64,000 nucleotides of DNA. It comes from Peromyscus leucopus. Lineage: Eukaryota > Chordata > Mammalia > Rodentia > Cricetidae. Positions 1 through 11,050 of the stretch are shown here, piece by piece. Location: NCBI RefSeq assembly GCF_004664715.2, contig NC_051071.1, positions 33,816,030-33,880,029 on the forward strand. The letters are read 5' to 3'. The stretch's first letter is position 1. Each line of letters begins with the position of its first letter. Made by a program: the position numbers and the translations under genes. Under the pieces are notes generated by a model. The model ran no database searches. It had not been told where the DNA came from and saw nothing but the letters and a program-made list of their open reading frames with translations.

Positions 1-1745
1 TACCTAAACTAGATGAAGAACTGAAGTTTGAACATTAAGTTGAATTGAATCAGTAACTAAAAGCAAATTGATTTTAATATACTCATGAATTGTCTTTAAA
101 ACGATAGAATTTGCTTTTACTCTCGTTGTTGACAAAGCTTTCCCAAGCAGGTTGAAAGCTGTGTTAAGTGAAAATAGTTATTTCCTATCTTATCTTACCA
201 GATATAGTTTGTCAGAAGCCATCTATAAGGGAAAAACAAACCAGGGAGAGAAAGAGAGAGAGAAGAAAAGAAGAAGATGAGGAGATAAAAATCTGCTTTT
301 GAAACTCCTTCTTGGGGAGAATGAGAAGGCAGACAGCACTGAGATAAGGGCCATCTCTGGTAAAGAGCAGGAAGAAAATTTGAATAAAGACATGGAAAGA
401 TCTTGAAGCAAGGAGGAAGTTGAAGGACAGGAGGTCCTTCCTGAGCAGGACAGAGTTTGAGAGACATCCAGGCTGAAGTTGTCTATAGTGTAGAGTTTGG
501 GTTGAGTAGCTAGTCATTCTAGAGTTTAAGCAGCAAATTGACATATTTAGAATCAATTTTACAGTTGTCCTAAGAATGATTAGGGTGGGGGAAGAGTGGC
601 AGACCATTAGAAAGGCATAGTGCAAGTTAGAAAAGTTACAATAAGACTCCAGTGGTTGATTTTCTCAAGTTTATATGTTCTGGAAACCCAGGAACACCAG
701 TTCTAGGCACTTCTGGATCCTCAGGACTACAGCAATCTACTGAACATTAGCAAAGAAAAATCACAAGGATAGGTGCTCACCTTGAAGAAGAACATTTCTA
801 GAGATACACATTGAGCATCTGCATATGTGTTGCATGTGGGTTTATGTTAGCATACTGCCCAGAGTGAACTGCACATCTCTTCTAATCTTCTAATCTTAAT
901 AGAACTTCATCATGAAAATGTACTTCTTAATGGTTCTTACACACCTCAACTTCATTTTTGTACCAGATGTCAAAATAAACTTGAGAGATTTTTTAAAGCA
1001 GTTTGGAAGATAGGAGAAAAATATCAAAAATATTTTCATTTATTTCCCATCAATAATTACATGGAACAATAAACCTCTGGCCTGATTATTGGGCTGTTTG
1101 ATCCCTCTAGATCTACTACTAGCCCCTGAAGATGATCTGGAAAGATCTTCTAATATGTGAGACTGTTTCTAGAAAACACCATTTATTCCCATGTATTCTA
1201 GCCTTATTTTAATTCTTCCATACATTGAACACTTGTTGAATGTCAGGCACCACAGTAAGTATTTGTATACATTACAACAATACATCATTGTAACACCTCT
1301 TGAAGATAGGAGCCATTATTTACAATCATTTTGCTGTGCTTTGCTTATGGTGTTTTATAGATACTCTGAGGGCATTGCAAACTGAAAGTTTGTGGCAACT
1401 GTGATGAGCAAGTCCTATGGAAATGAATTCTTCTCACAGCTCAGGTGATTTTTCCCATTATTTTAGCAATAAAGTCTTTTTAATGAAGGTTGTAATTGTG
1501 TTTTAGAAATGATACTATTATACCATTACTGAATTAGAGAACTGTATAAGAACAACTTTGAAATACACTGGAAAACCAAAAACACTAGTGTAATTCATTC
1601 CATTGAGATAATTGCTTTGATACACTGGTCGGGAACAAGACCCATTATGTCTCTCAGATGTGCCCACAAATCCCTCTATATAGCGAAAGCAACTGAACTA
1701 TTGGGAGTTTCTCACATAGGTGATCAGTGGTACACCCTCTAGTGA
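1..1745. other. Unassigned non-repetitive stretch
   Basis: No repeat family, exon or RNA gene could be recognised. The short frames here are in unremarkable AT-rich DNA and lack splice or Kozak support. A purine-rich patch (about 240-290, GAGA/AAGAAG) accounts for the long minus-strand frames in that region. Confidence 0.5.
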
Positions 1746-1749
1746 TAAA

Positions 1750-1894
1750 ACTGGAGAGATGGCTTGGTGGGTAAGATTATTTGCCCTTCTTGCAGGGGAC
1801 CTAGGTTTGTTTCTCAGCAACCTCGTGGTGACTTACAACTGTTTTTAATTCTAGCTTAAGGGGATCCAGCACCCTCTTCTGGCCTTCCTAGGCA

Positions 1895-1939
<45 letters not shown>

Positions 1940-1960
1940 CCACATACATAAATGCAGGCA
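1750..1960 (+). repeat. B2-family SINE
   Basis: The left end reads 'ctggagagatggc', followed by tRNA-like box A/B sequence and the 'ccctcttctggcc' module typical of rodent B2 SINEs. The 3' end runs into an (AC)n tract, which often grows from the B2 tail. The copy is diverged, so it is not recent. Confidence 0.8.
1895..1935 (+). repeat. (AC)n microsatellite
   Basis: An almost uninterrupted AC dinucleotide run at the 3' end of the B2 SINE. Its length is probably polymorphic. Confidence 0.95.
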
Positions 1961-1984
1961 AAATATTTGTACACATAAACTTCT

Positions 1985-3070
1985 AAAATTTAAAAAGCAC
2001 TGGGTTTTGACCCTCACCTTGGATTCCCACCACAGATTAGCCCTGCCTTACTAGACAAGATGCCTGCCTCTGAATCCCTAGCTCATTGACATGTGCCTTT
2101 TCAGTCTACCACATGCACTGGCTTGGCTCATTGCTTATCATCACTTCCCACCATCTCCCATGAGAGATCCAGAGCCTGACCCAGGGCTTTATCCAGTCTC
2201 TTCATTTCCCTAGAGGTACCAACTGGATCAAGAAAGACACTGATGTCCTGGGTTCGCTTGTACTAGGTAATAAGAGCCAGTGGTGAACATTATCTGCCAA
2301 CTTAACATCAGCCATGATGGGAATATTTACACAAGTGAAATTGGCGAGCATCAGAAATCCAGGATTTGGAAAGGAACATTGCATTTACGAGCGCACAGCT
2401 TGGGACAGACAATAAAATAACAAAACATCTCTTACCTTGGGCAGGTGAATTCTGTAGATCTCCATCAATAAGACTTTCTTAATCCCCAAGACTCCATCAG
2501 AAGAAACTCAGTTGAAATTATCCACTCAGAAACCAGTTCTACATCATGAAAATATGAGTTATTTCCTCCCAACGTGCTCTGCTTCTCCCCTCCATTAAGG
2601 GCAGCAGGCTAGGAAACTTTTTCATGCCTCCCTACATTCTGTTGAGCTTGCAGTCTTGCTGGAAGGAAAAAAGCCAATCTCAGGTGCTGAGCATCCAATT
2701 GCTTATAGGAACAGCTGTTGCTCTCAGCTGAGTAAGCAGGACATTCTGAGGTTACACTTTCTTGCCATGTGCTACAGCCAGTTAAAAATCAGTGTCATGA
2801 TAGAAAATGGGGAAGAAAGGGGAAACAAACCATTTGATGGTTTCATATAAGCCACAATGAGAAGCTCCAGTGATGCTTTGAAACACCGTGTAGGATAAAG
2901 GAAAGGATGCAGAATAAAGATAAGAAAGACTTGCCTCTGAGCCTTGGTTCTGCCATTTGCTGTAGGTAGGAGGATTCTAGAAGGAAAAGTTGTAAATAGG
3001 AGAGGAACTTCTAGAGGCTGGAGGAGAAAAGATACTGCCCTATGATATAAATTCAATTATCATTTTAACG
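1985..3070. other. Unassigned stretch
   Basis: No recognisable repeat or gene. The frames of 60-94 codons have no coding features such as splice sites, Kozak context or domain motifs. Confidence 0.45.
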
Positions 3071-3079
3071 TATTTGCTT

Positions 3080-3200
3080 GCTTATTGAATAGTTGCTGGA
3101 CACCTACTGTGTGTCCTGTGCAATATTAAACATACTTGTGAATGACAGAGACATAGCTGCTGCCCTCATGGAGTGGACAGTTCAGTGGGAACTAAAACAT
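3080..3200 (+). repeat. Ancient mammalian repeat remnant
   Basis: The order 'cttattgaatag', 'acacctactgtgtg', 'gctgccctcatggag' matches a widespread old mammalian repeat of L2/MIR age. It is very diverged. A related fragment occurs at 23855-23965. Family assignment is uncertain. Confidence 0.45.
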
Positions 3201-3459
3201 CAATTCTATACTACTAATACATTTGAGCTTTGTTATGAGAAGATCGATACATTATGGAAAAATAACAGGAAGCAGTAACTGGGGCTGTACTAGCCCAGGA
3301 AACAGAGACTAAAGCCCCCCAAATGTCCATCACCTACAGAATCCTGCTCCCAGAAGGAAAGGACAAAGTGGCTTTAAATCCACAGCAGATGGGTTGACAG
3401 CTTGCTGAGACTCTTGGGAAAGTGTAGATGAGCCAGGTGGGCCACCATAGTTTTAGAAA

Positions 3460-3660
3460 CTCCAGGCCAGTGTTCAAATCCTGACTCTACCTTCTAACTA
3501 CTGAGCAAGCTACTTAACCTTTCCAAGCTTAGAACCTTCATCACACACAGGGGCAGCATGAATGCTAAACTTGCCTTCCAAGTTTTCCATTTGGATAAAA
3601 TTCACTCGAGGCAGAGGACTCATAACGTTGCATGACCTACGGCAGGTATTCAATAGATGA
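3460..3660 (+). repeat. MIR SINE
   Basis: The MIR core order is visible: 'ttcaaatcctgactctacc', then a degenerate 'actgagcaagctacttaacc', then a 3' part ending 'ttcaatagatg'. It is an ancient, immobile tRNA-derived SINE. Confidence 0.75.
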
Positions 3661-4680
3661 CCACTCTATGTAAAGATGTATTGTGATAATGTTACCTTAG
3701 AAATTCAGCTTCTCTTAAACTGCACACTGGCTACTTGGTGAGTATATGTCAAACTATCTGTCAGCAAAAGGATCTAATGAGGCTTACCAATTCAGCCCAG
3801 CAAGAGGCTTTGAAAGTGCTTGTATCCAACATACACATTTATAGTCAGCATTTGTTTGGGGCAGCAGCAAGATGCACGCAGTCCTTCCCAGCTTACCATT
3901 GCTATTTCACCCCCAAGGTAGCCTTCACTTGCCTTAAGTCTGTATGTTCCCACATCATCCCAGGGGCTTTCCATTGCATTGTTTTCAATAAATACCAATA
4001 GGACATGTGGTATTTAATTTGTTTACCTTTGTCAACCCTTCCTTTAAAACAAATTTATTAAACCAAAAAAATATCCATTGTCCATGATAGATCAAATTGG
4101 TATTAGGAAACATATGGCCACCCCTGAAAGTCTGAGTCAGAAAAAAATCAATTTGATTGCTACCAATAGCTTCACTAAAATGTGCCACCCTGCTGCTCAT
4201 CCATCTGCTGATGTCTGCAAGTGTTCACATCTGCAATACTTCTTTCCACATGCTGAATCTGCAGTGGGGGCAATAAGCTGCGGCGCCGGCATCCCTTGCA
4301 CTTCTGCTCACCTTTAACATACATTATCAAAGAATGTAGCAAAATATAAGTGGCTCAGCCCACAACACGCTTTAAATTAGCACGGCAGGTCATACTGGAT
4401 TTGTTCCTCTGCCAGACCTTCCAGGGAACTAGTCCACGTAGTAATGTGACATGACTTAGAGAGTCATAATCACTATGACAACATAAAGGGAATTAGTTAA
4501 AACCTAATTAAAGCCATGTGGATAACAAGCAGAACTGTATGTTAGCATCTTGTGTTCTTTGTTGCTGGGTTGACAAAAAGGAAGAAGAGGCTTAGAGGCC
4601 AACATAACGGTGCCAATTAATACAGAGCATCTCACCCTGGTCTGAGATCATCAGATCAAACTTGGGTTCAAAAGGAAATG
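3661..4680. other. Unassigned stretch
   Basis: AT-rich DNA with several 68-88 codon frames in both directions. They overlap one another and show no coding signal. No repeat family was recognised. Confidence 0.45.
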
Positions 4681-4683
4681 AGA

Positions 4684-4852
4684 ACTGGCGAGATGGCTAA
4701 GCAGGAAAAGGCACTTGCCACCAAGCCTGATGACTGGTGTCCAATCCCTGAGACCCATACCAACTCCTGAAAGTTGTCCTCTAACCTCCACACAGGAGCC
4801 ATGATATTCAAGTACTCCCCCCCACACACACACACATAATAAGTAAGTAAAT
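4684..4852 (+). repeat. B3-type (B2 superfamily) SINE
   Basis: The left end is 'actggcgagatggct'. It is followed by 'ggcacttgccaccaagcct' and 'gttgtcctctaacctcc', which are diagnostic of the B3 branch, and ends in a short (CA)n and A-rich tail. Confidence 0.8.
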
Positions 4853-4998
4853 GTAATACAACTTTCTAAAAGGGAAAAAGACTTGTAATCCTGACACCTG
4901 ACAGCTTCCACTCCCCACCCAATCTCGTGCAGAACAGAGGAAGAGGGCAAGCATGGAGATCTTGGGAACTTAGAGATGGGAAGCGCTAAGCCAGGGTC

Positions 4999-5324
4999 CT
5001 AGTTTCTTTTCTATTGATGTGACAGAAAAGTAACTCAGGGAGGAGAGGGCTTGTTTCATTTTAAAGCTTACTGTCTAGCATGAAGCAATGTCAGGGCAGG
5101 AAGTAGAGGCAGGAACTGAAGCAAAGGCCACCGAGGAATGCTGATTAGTGGCTTGCTCAGACCTCTCTTATATAGTGCAGGACCACTTGCTCACAGTGGC
5201 CTGGTCCTTTTCACATCAATCATTAATCAAGAAAATGCCCCACAGAAGGGCAAATCTGAGAGAGGCAATTCCTCAATTCATGTTCCCTCTTCCCAGATGA
5301 GTCTAGCTTGCGCCAAGTTAACGA
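4999..5324 (-). repeat. Rodent ERVL-type LTR-like repeat
   Basis: Read on the minus strand it has the familiar rodent order: a 'gttaacttggcgcaagct'-like start, 'agaaaatgcc', a TATA-like 'ctatataagag', 'gagcaagcc', 'tgacattgc' and an end that mirrors 'ctattgatgtgacagaaa'. The same family occurs at 37088-37404 in the other orientation. I could not settle the exact family name (MT2/RMER type). Confidence 0.6.
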
Positions 5325-5340
5325 AAACAGAAGCATAGCC

Positions 5341-5672
5341 TGTGGTTACTTCTTACTGCGTTGCTGTGACCACACACCTGGCAGAAACAAGGTAAAGAAG
5401 GGAAGATCTGTTTGGGGTTCCAGTTTCAGAAGGTTTCAGTTCATCATAGCTCGTAAGGAGCAGAAATGTGGGGCAAAAGCTATTCATATCATTGGAAACT
5501 GGGAAGCTTGCTGAGTCAAGAACCAGGGTCCGGTTCATCCTTCAAAAGCTTGCCTCTGGTGACCTACCCATGAGGTCCCACTTCTTAAAGGTTCCCAGAT
5601 TCCCCAAATAGCACTACCAAATGGAGAACAAGTGTTCAAAACATGGGCCTGTGGGCAATAGTTCACATCCTA
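5341..5672 (-). repeat. MaLR LTR (ORR1/MT type)
   Basis: The minus strand shows 'ttgaacacttgttctcc', 'ggtagtgctatttgggg' and 'gtcacagcaac', the module order of ERVL-MaLR LTRs. It abuts the ERVL-type repeat at 4999-5324. Diverged, with no clear target duplication. Confidence 0.65.
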
Positions 5673-7015
5673 GTGGCGTAGCAGGACATCACATTTCTCC
5701 ATGCTCAAGAAGCATCTTGGAGCACTCAAGAAAAGCTGCTTTGGGAACTTAATTGAAGACACGCAGATTTGATGAAGCTGCCGCTGCCACGCACCTAAGT
5801 CTTCCCATTTTAGCTAGTACCTTTCAGTACTAAAGTTACCTCCAGTCAAAATATGCTTGGTTACAACAGAAGATGAGGGGAGAGATTTTGATATCATGCC
5901 AATATCTTGTTCCTCATTAATCTTTACTCCCTACTCTTAGCATCCATGGATGGACCCTTCTGAGCTAATTTGTGACTATCACAATCACAAGTGGTAATTT
6001 TCTCACTCCTACATTTGTTGGTAATCACTATTTCTGCCTCTGTTGGTATTTTTTTTACTTCTGTCTTCTGTGTTTATTAGTTGGAATTTGTTGTGTCTAC
6101 ATGCACTATTAGAGATTTTACTCTTAAGAAGAGCTGATTGACAGTATTTATTTTATACAAAAGGTGAGTGATCCATTACTGCCAGATGTGTCATGCTTAT
6201 AGTGGCCCCTATTTGACCGCCGATAGCCCCTTCAAAATGACTTCAATCTCTTTTAAGTATTTCCTTACTTTCTGGACAACACCGTGTTCCAAACTGCTCT
6301 GATCCCTTCCTGCCCAGCCTTTGAACCAGACGTTCCTCTAAGGAGCCTATTGGTGGTGGAAAAGTAAAATGCTACAAAGAGAAGAAAGCACCATCATTTG
6401 CATAATTCTCCGTCAAAACCACATCGCCTAACTCTAAGCACCACAAACATCAGACAAACTGAGACAGAGGGTTGCTCTAACAGACAAGCTTGTATCCCTT
6501 CAAGTTCTCAATATCCTGAAAGGCAAAGAAAAGGTACTAAGTGTCCCCTGCTAAAGAGGATGCCCCCAGGTATGAATGAAAATGGATGGCAATGTGTGAT
6601 TCTAGCTAGGATCATGGTCATATTTTTTTTTAATTCTATACTGACAATATTTTTGGACAAGAGGCCAAATTTAAATTAGGACTACAGATCAGATGATTAC
6701 ATTGTAATACTCTCTAATTTTGAGGGAAAGCATAATAAGGCAAATGTGTTGGTATATGCTAAAAGGTATATAGAAATTCTTTATGGACTTCTGGTAAATT
6801 TTCCATTTATCTCCAAAATGTAAAGTCTAAAACCTTGGCAACAGAATATCAAGGCAAGTGTCTAATACATAATATGGTCCAGGCATGAATGGACTTTACC
6901 CCTGTGGACCAAGTTCAGATATCAATATAATTAACTTTAATAATATATTTTAAGTATTTATAAGTACACCTATCCCATAATTTCACAGATGTTAGTACCC
7001 ACTGATTCTAAGCTT
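5673..7015. other. Unassigned stretch
   Basis: AT-rich sequence with no recognised repeat, exon or RNA gene. It contains a 93-codon plus-strand frame at 6398-6679 without any family resemblance. Confidence 0.45.
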
Positions 7016-7030
7016 AAAGAAATCAGTTTA

Positions 7031-7198
7031 GCCGGGCGGTGGTGGCACACACCTTTAATCCCAGCACTCGGGAGGCAGAGCCAGGTGGATCTCTGTGAGT
7101 TCGAGGCCAGCCTGGGCTACCAAGTGAGTTCCAGGAAAGGTGCAAAGCTACACAGAGAAACCCTGTCTCGAAAAAAAAAAAAAAAAAAAAAAAGAAAG
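7031..7198 (+). mobile_element. Full-length B1 SINE, young
   Basis: Starts 'gccgggcggtggtggcac' (box A region) and has a 7SL-derived body with the cricetid-style 'gagttccaggaaagg' and 'gcaaagctacacagag' segment. It ends 'ccctgtctcg' plus 23 A and AAAG units. It is flanked by a perfect 15-bp target duplication, aaagaaatcagttta, at 7016-7030 and 7199-7213. The clean tail and perfect duplication indicate a recent L1-mediated insertion. Confidence 0.97.
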
Positions 7199-7644
7199 AA
7201 AGAAATCAGTTTAAAGATATATTCAATCATAACACAAATGTGCAAAATTGGCAACAAGTTGTGACTACTAACCATGAATGACTGTCCTTTAAGGAACACA
7301 GGGATACAAAAACAAAAAAATGAAAAAACAGTGCTAAATCAGGAGCCCTATGTCTGTTTAGACATAGCTCCATACCAGTGTCTTAGGTAAACTTGTGTTT
7401 ATTCATAAAATGGGCATACATCTGTATCATTGTCTGTGATGACTATAAAGTAATATTGACTAGGACAAGGATTGTTGTCCCAGCAAGGCAGATCTGGATA
7501 CAAGTAGAGCCTCCTGAGAAGAGCCTGTATTCCTCTATTTATCCTATCATTTGCCAGTTCTTTCATCAGCCAGCCACGCAGTGTGGAAATGGCATCTTCT
7601 TGCCTGAGAAGGATCCTCTCTGCTCTTGACCTCTCTGTCTATTG

Positions 7645-7863
7645 CAGTGGTTCTCAACTTTCCTAATGCTGCAACCCTTTAACACAATTTCTCATGTGTG
7701 GTGACCCCCAATCAAGATTATTTTCATTGCTACTTCATAACTCTATTTTTGCTCCTGTTATGAGTCATAATATAAATGACTGTTTTCTTATGGTCTTAGG
7801 TGAGCCCTGTGAAAGGCCATTTGACTTCCAAAGAGATCTCCACCCACAGATTGGGAAATGCTG
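7645..7863 (+). mobile_element. URR1-type non-autonomous hAT DNA transposon
   Basis: It begins 'cagtggttctcaac' and has the internal 'gctacttcataactc' module and the diverged end 'gattgggaaatgctg', an imperfect terminal inverted repeat of the start. A perfect 8-bp target duplication, gtctattg, lies at 7637-7644 and 7864-7871, the size expected for hAT transposition. At 219 bp it can encode no transposase. Confidence 0.9.
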
Positions 7864-8113
7864 GTCTATTGGAAGAGCAGGACACAAAACTCGAAGCTCT
7901 GGGCAGAACTTCTCTAACATCCATCTCCAGAATTAGGTATTTTGCAGATGGCTAGACTTCCTTCATCCTAGTCATTCATCCTGAGCATGGGATGACTCTC
8001 CAGTTCCCTGGGCTTTTGATCATGTGGGGAGTGAGCATTTGACAAGGCTGTGATAATGTGGATGCTTATTTTATTTCATATTCTGCTCATTCGCTCTTGA
8101 CTCCCCCTCTCCT

Positions 8114-8190
8114 TTCTTTTTGTTTTGTTTTGTTTGTTTGTTTGAAACATGATCTCACTCTGTAGCTCAGGTTAGCTTTGAACTCACAGC
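8114..8190 (-). repeat. B1/B4 SINE fragment with (TTTTG)n tail
   Basis: A T/G-rich tail (TTTTG and TTTG units) precedes 'gaaacatgatctcactctgt' and 'agctttgaactcaca', which is the 3' half of a B1-related SINE on the minus strand. The 5' half is missing. Confidence 0.65.
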
Positions 8191-8199
8191 AATAAAGAA

Positions 8200-9250
8200 A
8201 CTCAGCAAAATAAAAATATCCCAAGTCAAAAATGTAGTCAGTGCACTTAATCTACCAAACAACACAGCTGAGCAACGTACTGCCCTGCAGAGTATTTAAC
8301 TGTGTACTCCTGTGATCACATGGCCAACAAAGAGTTCCTGCAAGAAGGGGTGGAGGAAAGGGAGACAGAGAGATGGATTATATTGCTTACCACTAGTCTG
8401 GGCAAAGATCCAAACTCAGAGCACAGTTTCTACTGAATGAATATCACTTTCACAGCACCATAAAATGAAAAAAATCCAAAGTCAGAGACCATCTGTATGT
8501 GTTCCTTCCACTCAAAAGTGGAATTTAGAGCCTGCACCTAATCAGTAAACGACCAATATCAAACATAATGATGAGGTAGGACTCTCATTCTTAAATTTTA
8601 ATCTGTATGCAAGCTCTCTGGCATCCTCATGAAAAAGCAGGGTCTGATGCATGCAGTAGGTCTGATCAGAAGGTCTGGTATGAGGCCTGACATCCAGAAT
8701 TCCTAGGAAGCCCCGAGGTGATGCTGATGCTGCCCATAGATCACACTCAGAGTCTCACGGAACAAAGAAAGGCCCTTGGAAGATGCTCACCCACAGCAGG
8801 TTCCATATCCATTTCCTCCTGCCCCTGCCAACTCCTCATTTTCTAAAACGAATTGTTAACTGAAAGAACTCACTGAGAAAAGTCAATCAAAAGATGACAA
8901 AGAGGGGTGTAAGAAATTCACAGTTCTACATGAGAGAGGTTGATTAGGGTCAAAGGAAGATATATTTAAACCTAATTAAGATAAAGGCTCCCTCATTAGG
9001 CTGAGAGAAATTCTAAAAGTAAAAGCTCTGAGGACACATCGATTTCTGTCAGATTCTTGTCAGGAAAATATTGCATCAAGGGAGCGTGCTGACAGCTTTG
9101 AAGAGTGACAGTCCTTACTGTAACTCTGAAGGCACTTTTAACGCCATAGAACTCAGGAAATAATAACAACTTACATGGATAAACTGTTTTAAATTTTACA
9201 ACATCCTTTGACGTTCATTAACACATTGCAGTCCTCATTTCTTCAACCTG
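8200..9250. other. Unassigned stretch
   Basis: No recognised repeats or coding potential. No frame of 60 codons or more lies here. Confidence 0.5.
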
Positions 9251-9254
9251 ATAC

Positions 9255-9365
9255 TTATTGGTCTTATCAAACTACAATCCTCCTCGAGGCCAGGGATCTG
9301 CCTCCTTCATGTGTATGTCCTCAACACTTGGCAGAAGGCTGGCATCTGGCAGACATGTGACAGAT
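9255..9365 (+). repeat. Possible L2/MIR-age repeat 3' end
   Basis: 'cctcgaggccagggatctg', then 'cctcaacacttggcagaag' and 'catctggcagaca', resembles the common old module 'gagggcagggactgtg ... agcacagtgcctggca'. Heavily diverged; low certainty. Confidence 0.3.
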
Positions 9366-9578
9366 ATCCTGGCTTGAAAAAAAATATTTTTTATATGTGT
9401 TCTCAAATACTTACCATGTTTGAATCCCATTGGTTTGGTGATATATAAAATTACTTCATAGCTATGAAAGAAGAAATGTTGCCATTTGAATTTTGTGTCT
9501 CATAGATGGTAATGTATGTGACAATTTCAGAGGTACTGAAACATGGAGATCAATGTGCACGTTAAGACTGAGAAATTA

Positions 9579-9792
9579 GTGGTTGGAAAGATGCCTCACT
9601 GGCTAAAAGTGCACACCAGTCTTGGAGAGGACCCTAATTAGGTTCACAGCACCCACTTAGAATAGCTCGCAACTACTTGTAACTCTAGCTCCAGGGGACC
9701 CAACTCCTTCTTCTAGCTTTCAAGGGCACCTGCACTCATGTGCAAACATATACAAACAGATATACACACATATACATAATACAATAAATAAA
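9579..9792 (+). repeat. B2-family SINE
   Basis: A diverged 'ggttggaaagatgcctcac' left end is followed by 'cagcacccactta', 'tgtaactctagctccaggg' and 'ccttcttctagct', ending in a CA/ATA-rich tail. Confidence 0.75.
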
Positions 9793-10455
9793 CAAATAAC
9801 AAAGTAAATCCTCTTTAGTTGAGAAACTACAATAGTGGGGTTTTGCTATGAAGTCATTCACCCACTTCAGAAATGAAATGAATATGTGACCACAAATTGA
9901 AATTGCCGAAGATGTCATCAGAAAGGAGGTAGACAAATTGGCACAAGACACTTGTTTATAGATTCAATGACTTTGGGGAATGTGAGACTCTTTCTTAGAG
10001 TGTAATCAAGGAAACAGTTATCTTTCCTGCCATTAATCAAAAAAGGAAGAGAACCTTTGAAATGCTCCTGAAGGCTAATGGCCCATTAATAGAAGAAATT
10101 CTGAAAGGTGGAGAGGACGGAAGAGGAGCAGGAGGAAGAAAGTGGTGCGGGAGACAGGAGATGCCATTATTATATCGAATTACTCAAGTCTGTATTAGAG
10201 AAGCCTAGCGCTAGAGAGACCTAGTGAGGGAAGATGCTTATAGCAACTGCAGATAAAGGAGTTGGAAACTCTGCCACTGACATAATAGCCCAGAGAGAGC
10301 AAATGTCATTCCACTTTAGAGGAATATGTTCCAGGAGCCAGTTTAGAGACTGTCAAAGGAGGCCCTGATAGTCAAAGTTCAAAGCAGTGCCTAGGACCTC
10401 ATGGAACAAAAGAAGAAATCAGAAGTGGGGAATCCCTAGTGGGTGAGTAGTATGT

Positions 10456-10533
10456 CACCCACTTGCATGTTGTAATTCAGAATATGCATAATTCAGAATA
10501 TTGCACCCAGTTGCATGTCATAATTCAGAATAG
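10456..10533 (+). repeat. Local imperfect duplication (about 30 bp)
   Basis: Two near-identical blocks at 10456-10485 and 10504-10533 share 'ttgcatgt..taattcagaata'. A third partial 'cataattcagaata' lies between them. This looks like replication slippage in otherwise unassigned DNA. Confidence 0.75.
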
Positions 10534-10599
10534 CTGTCACACCCCCATGCTGTTCAGCTATGAGGTAAAATTTATTCACACGGGTTCTCTCTAGTACTG

Positions 10600-10760
10600 C
10601 CTTGGGGCCAGTTATTTCATGACTGTATGCTTTGGTCTCCTCATCTGTAGAGGGGTGAGAGCAAGCACACACACCATCATGATGTGATAATCAGGTAAGT
10701 TAGTACAGAAGAACCTCTTAGAGACAGTCCCTGGCAAGTAGCCATTGTTCAATGAATGTC
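10600..10760 (+). repeat. MIR SINE
   Basis: The MIR order is preserved: 'gggccagttatttcatg', 'ggtctcctcatctgtagag', 'atcatgatgtgataatc' and a degenerate 'tccctggcaagtagcc..tcaatgaatg'. Ancient copy. Confidence 0.65.
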
Positions 10761-10864
10761 CTTTATTCTTTGTAATTACTACCTGAAATGTAATTTTATA
10801 CAGATTATCACAGTGACACCATGTAGTAACTGAAAGAAGTTGCCTATGCCAGAAGCATTCAAAA

Positions 10865-10901
10865 ATGTGTGTGTGCGCGCGCACGCGCGCGCATGTATGT
10901 A
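10865..10901 (+). repeat. Alternating purine-pyrimidine (TG/CG)n tract
   Basis: About 37 nt alternate strictly between purine and pyrimidine, with a central GCGCGCGC-rich core. This is the composition most prone to left-handed Z-DNA. It is CpG-dense compared with its surroundings. Confidence 0.9.
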
Positions 10902-10914
10902 AGTCAATAGGTGT

Positions 10915-11050
10915 CTTCCAAGGTCATTCCCCACCTTATTCTTTGAGACAGGATCTCTCACTAAACTTAGAACTGATTCCTTTGTCTTGACTAGTGGGTC
11001 AGCAAGCCCCCGAGATTCTCCTTCCCAGTGCTAGAATATAGGCAGTATGC
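10915..11050 (-). repeat. B4-type SINE
   Basis: 'tgagacaggatctctcacta', 'cagcaagccccc' and 'cccagtgctagaatatagg' follow the B4 consensus (B1/ID composite) read on the minus strand. Diverged. Confidence 0.65.

Noticed and set aside
1750..1960. tRNA-like box A/B sequence considered as a tRNA gene
   Set aside because: It belongs to a B2 SINE; no cloverleaf can be formed. The same applies to the other B2/B3 copies.
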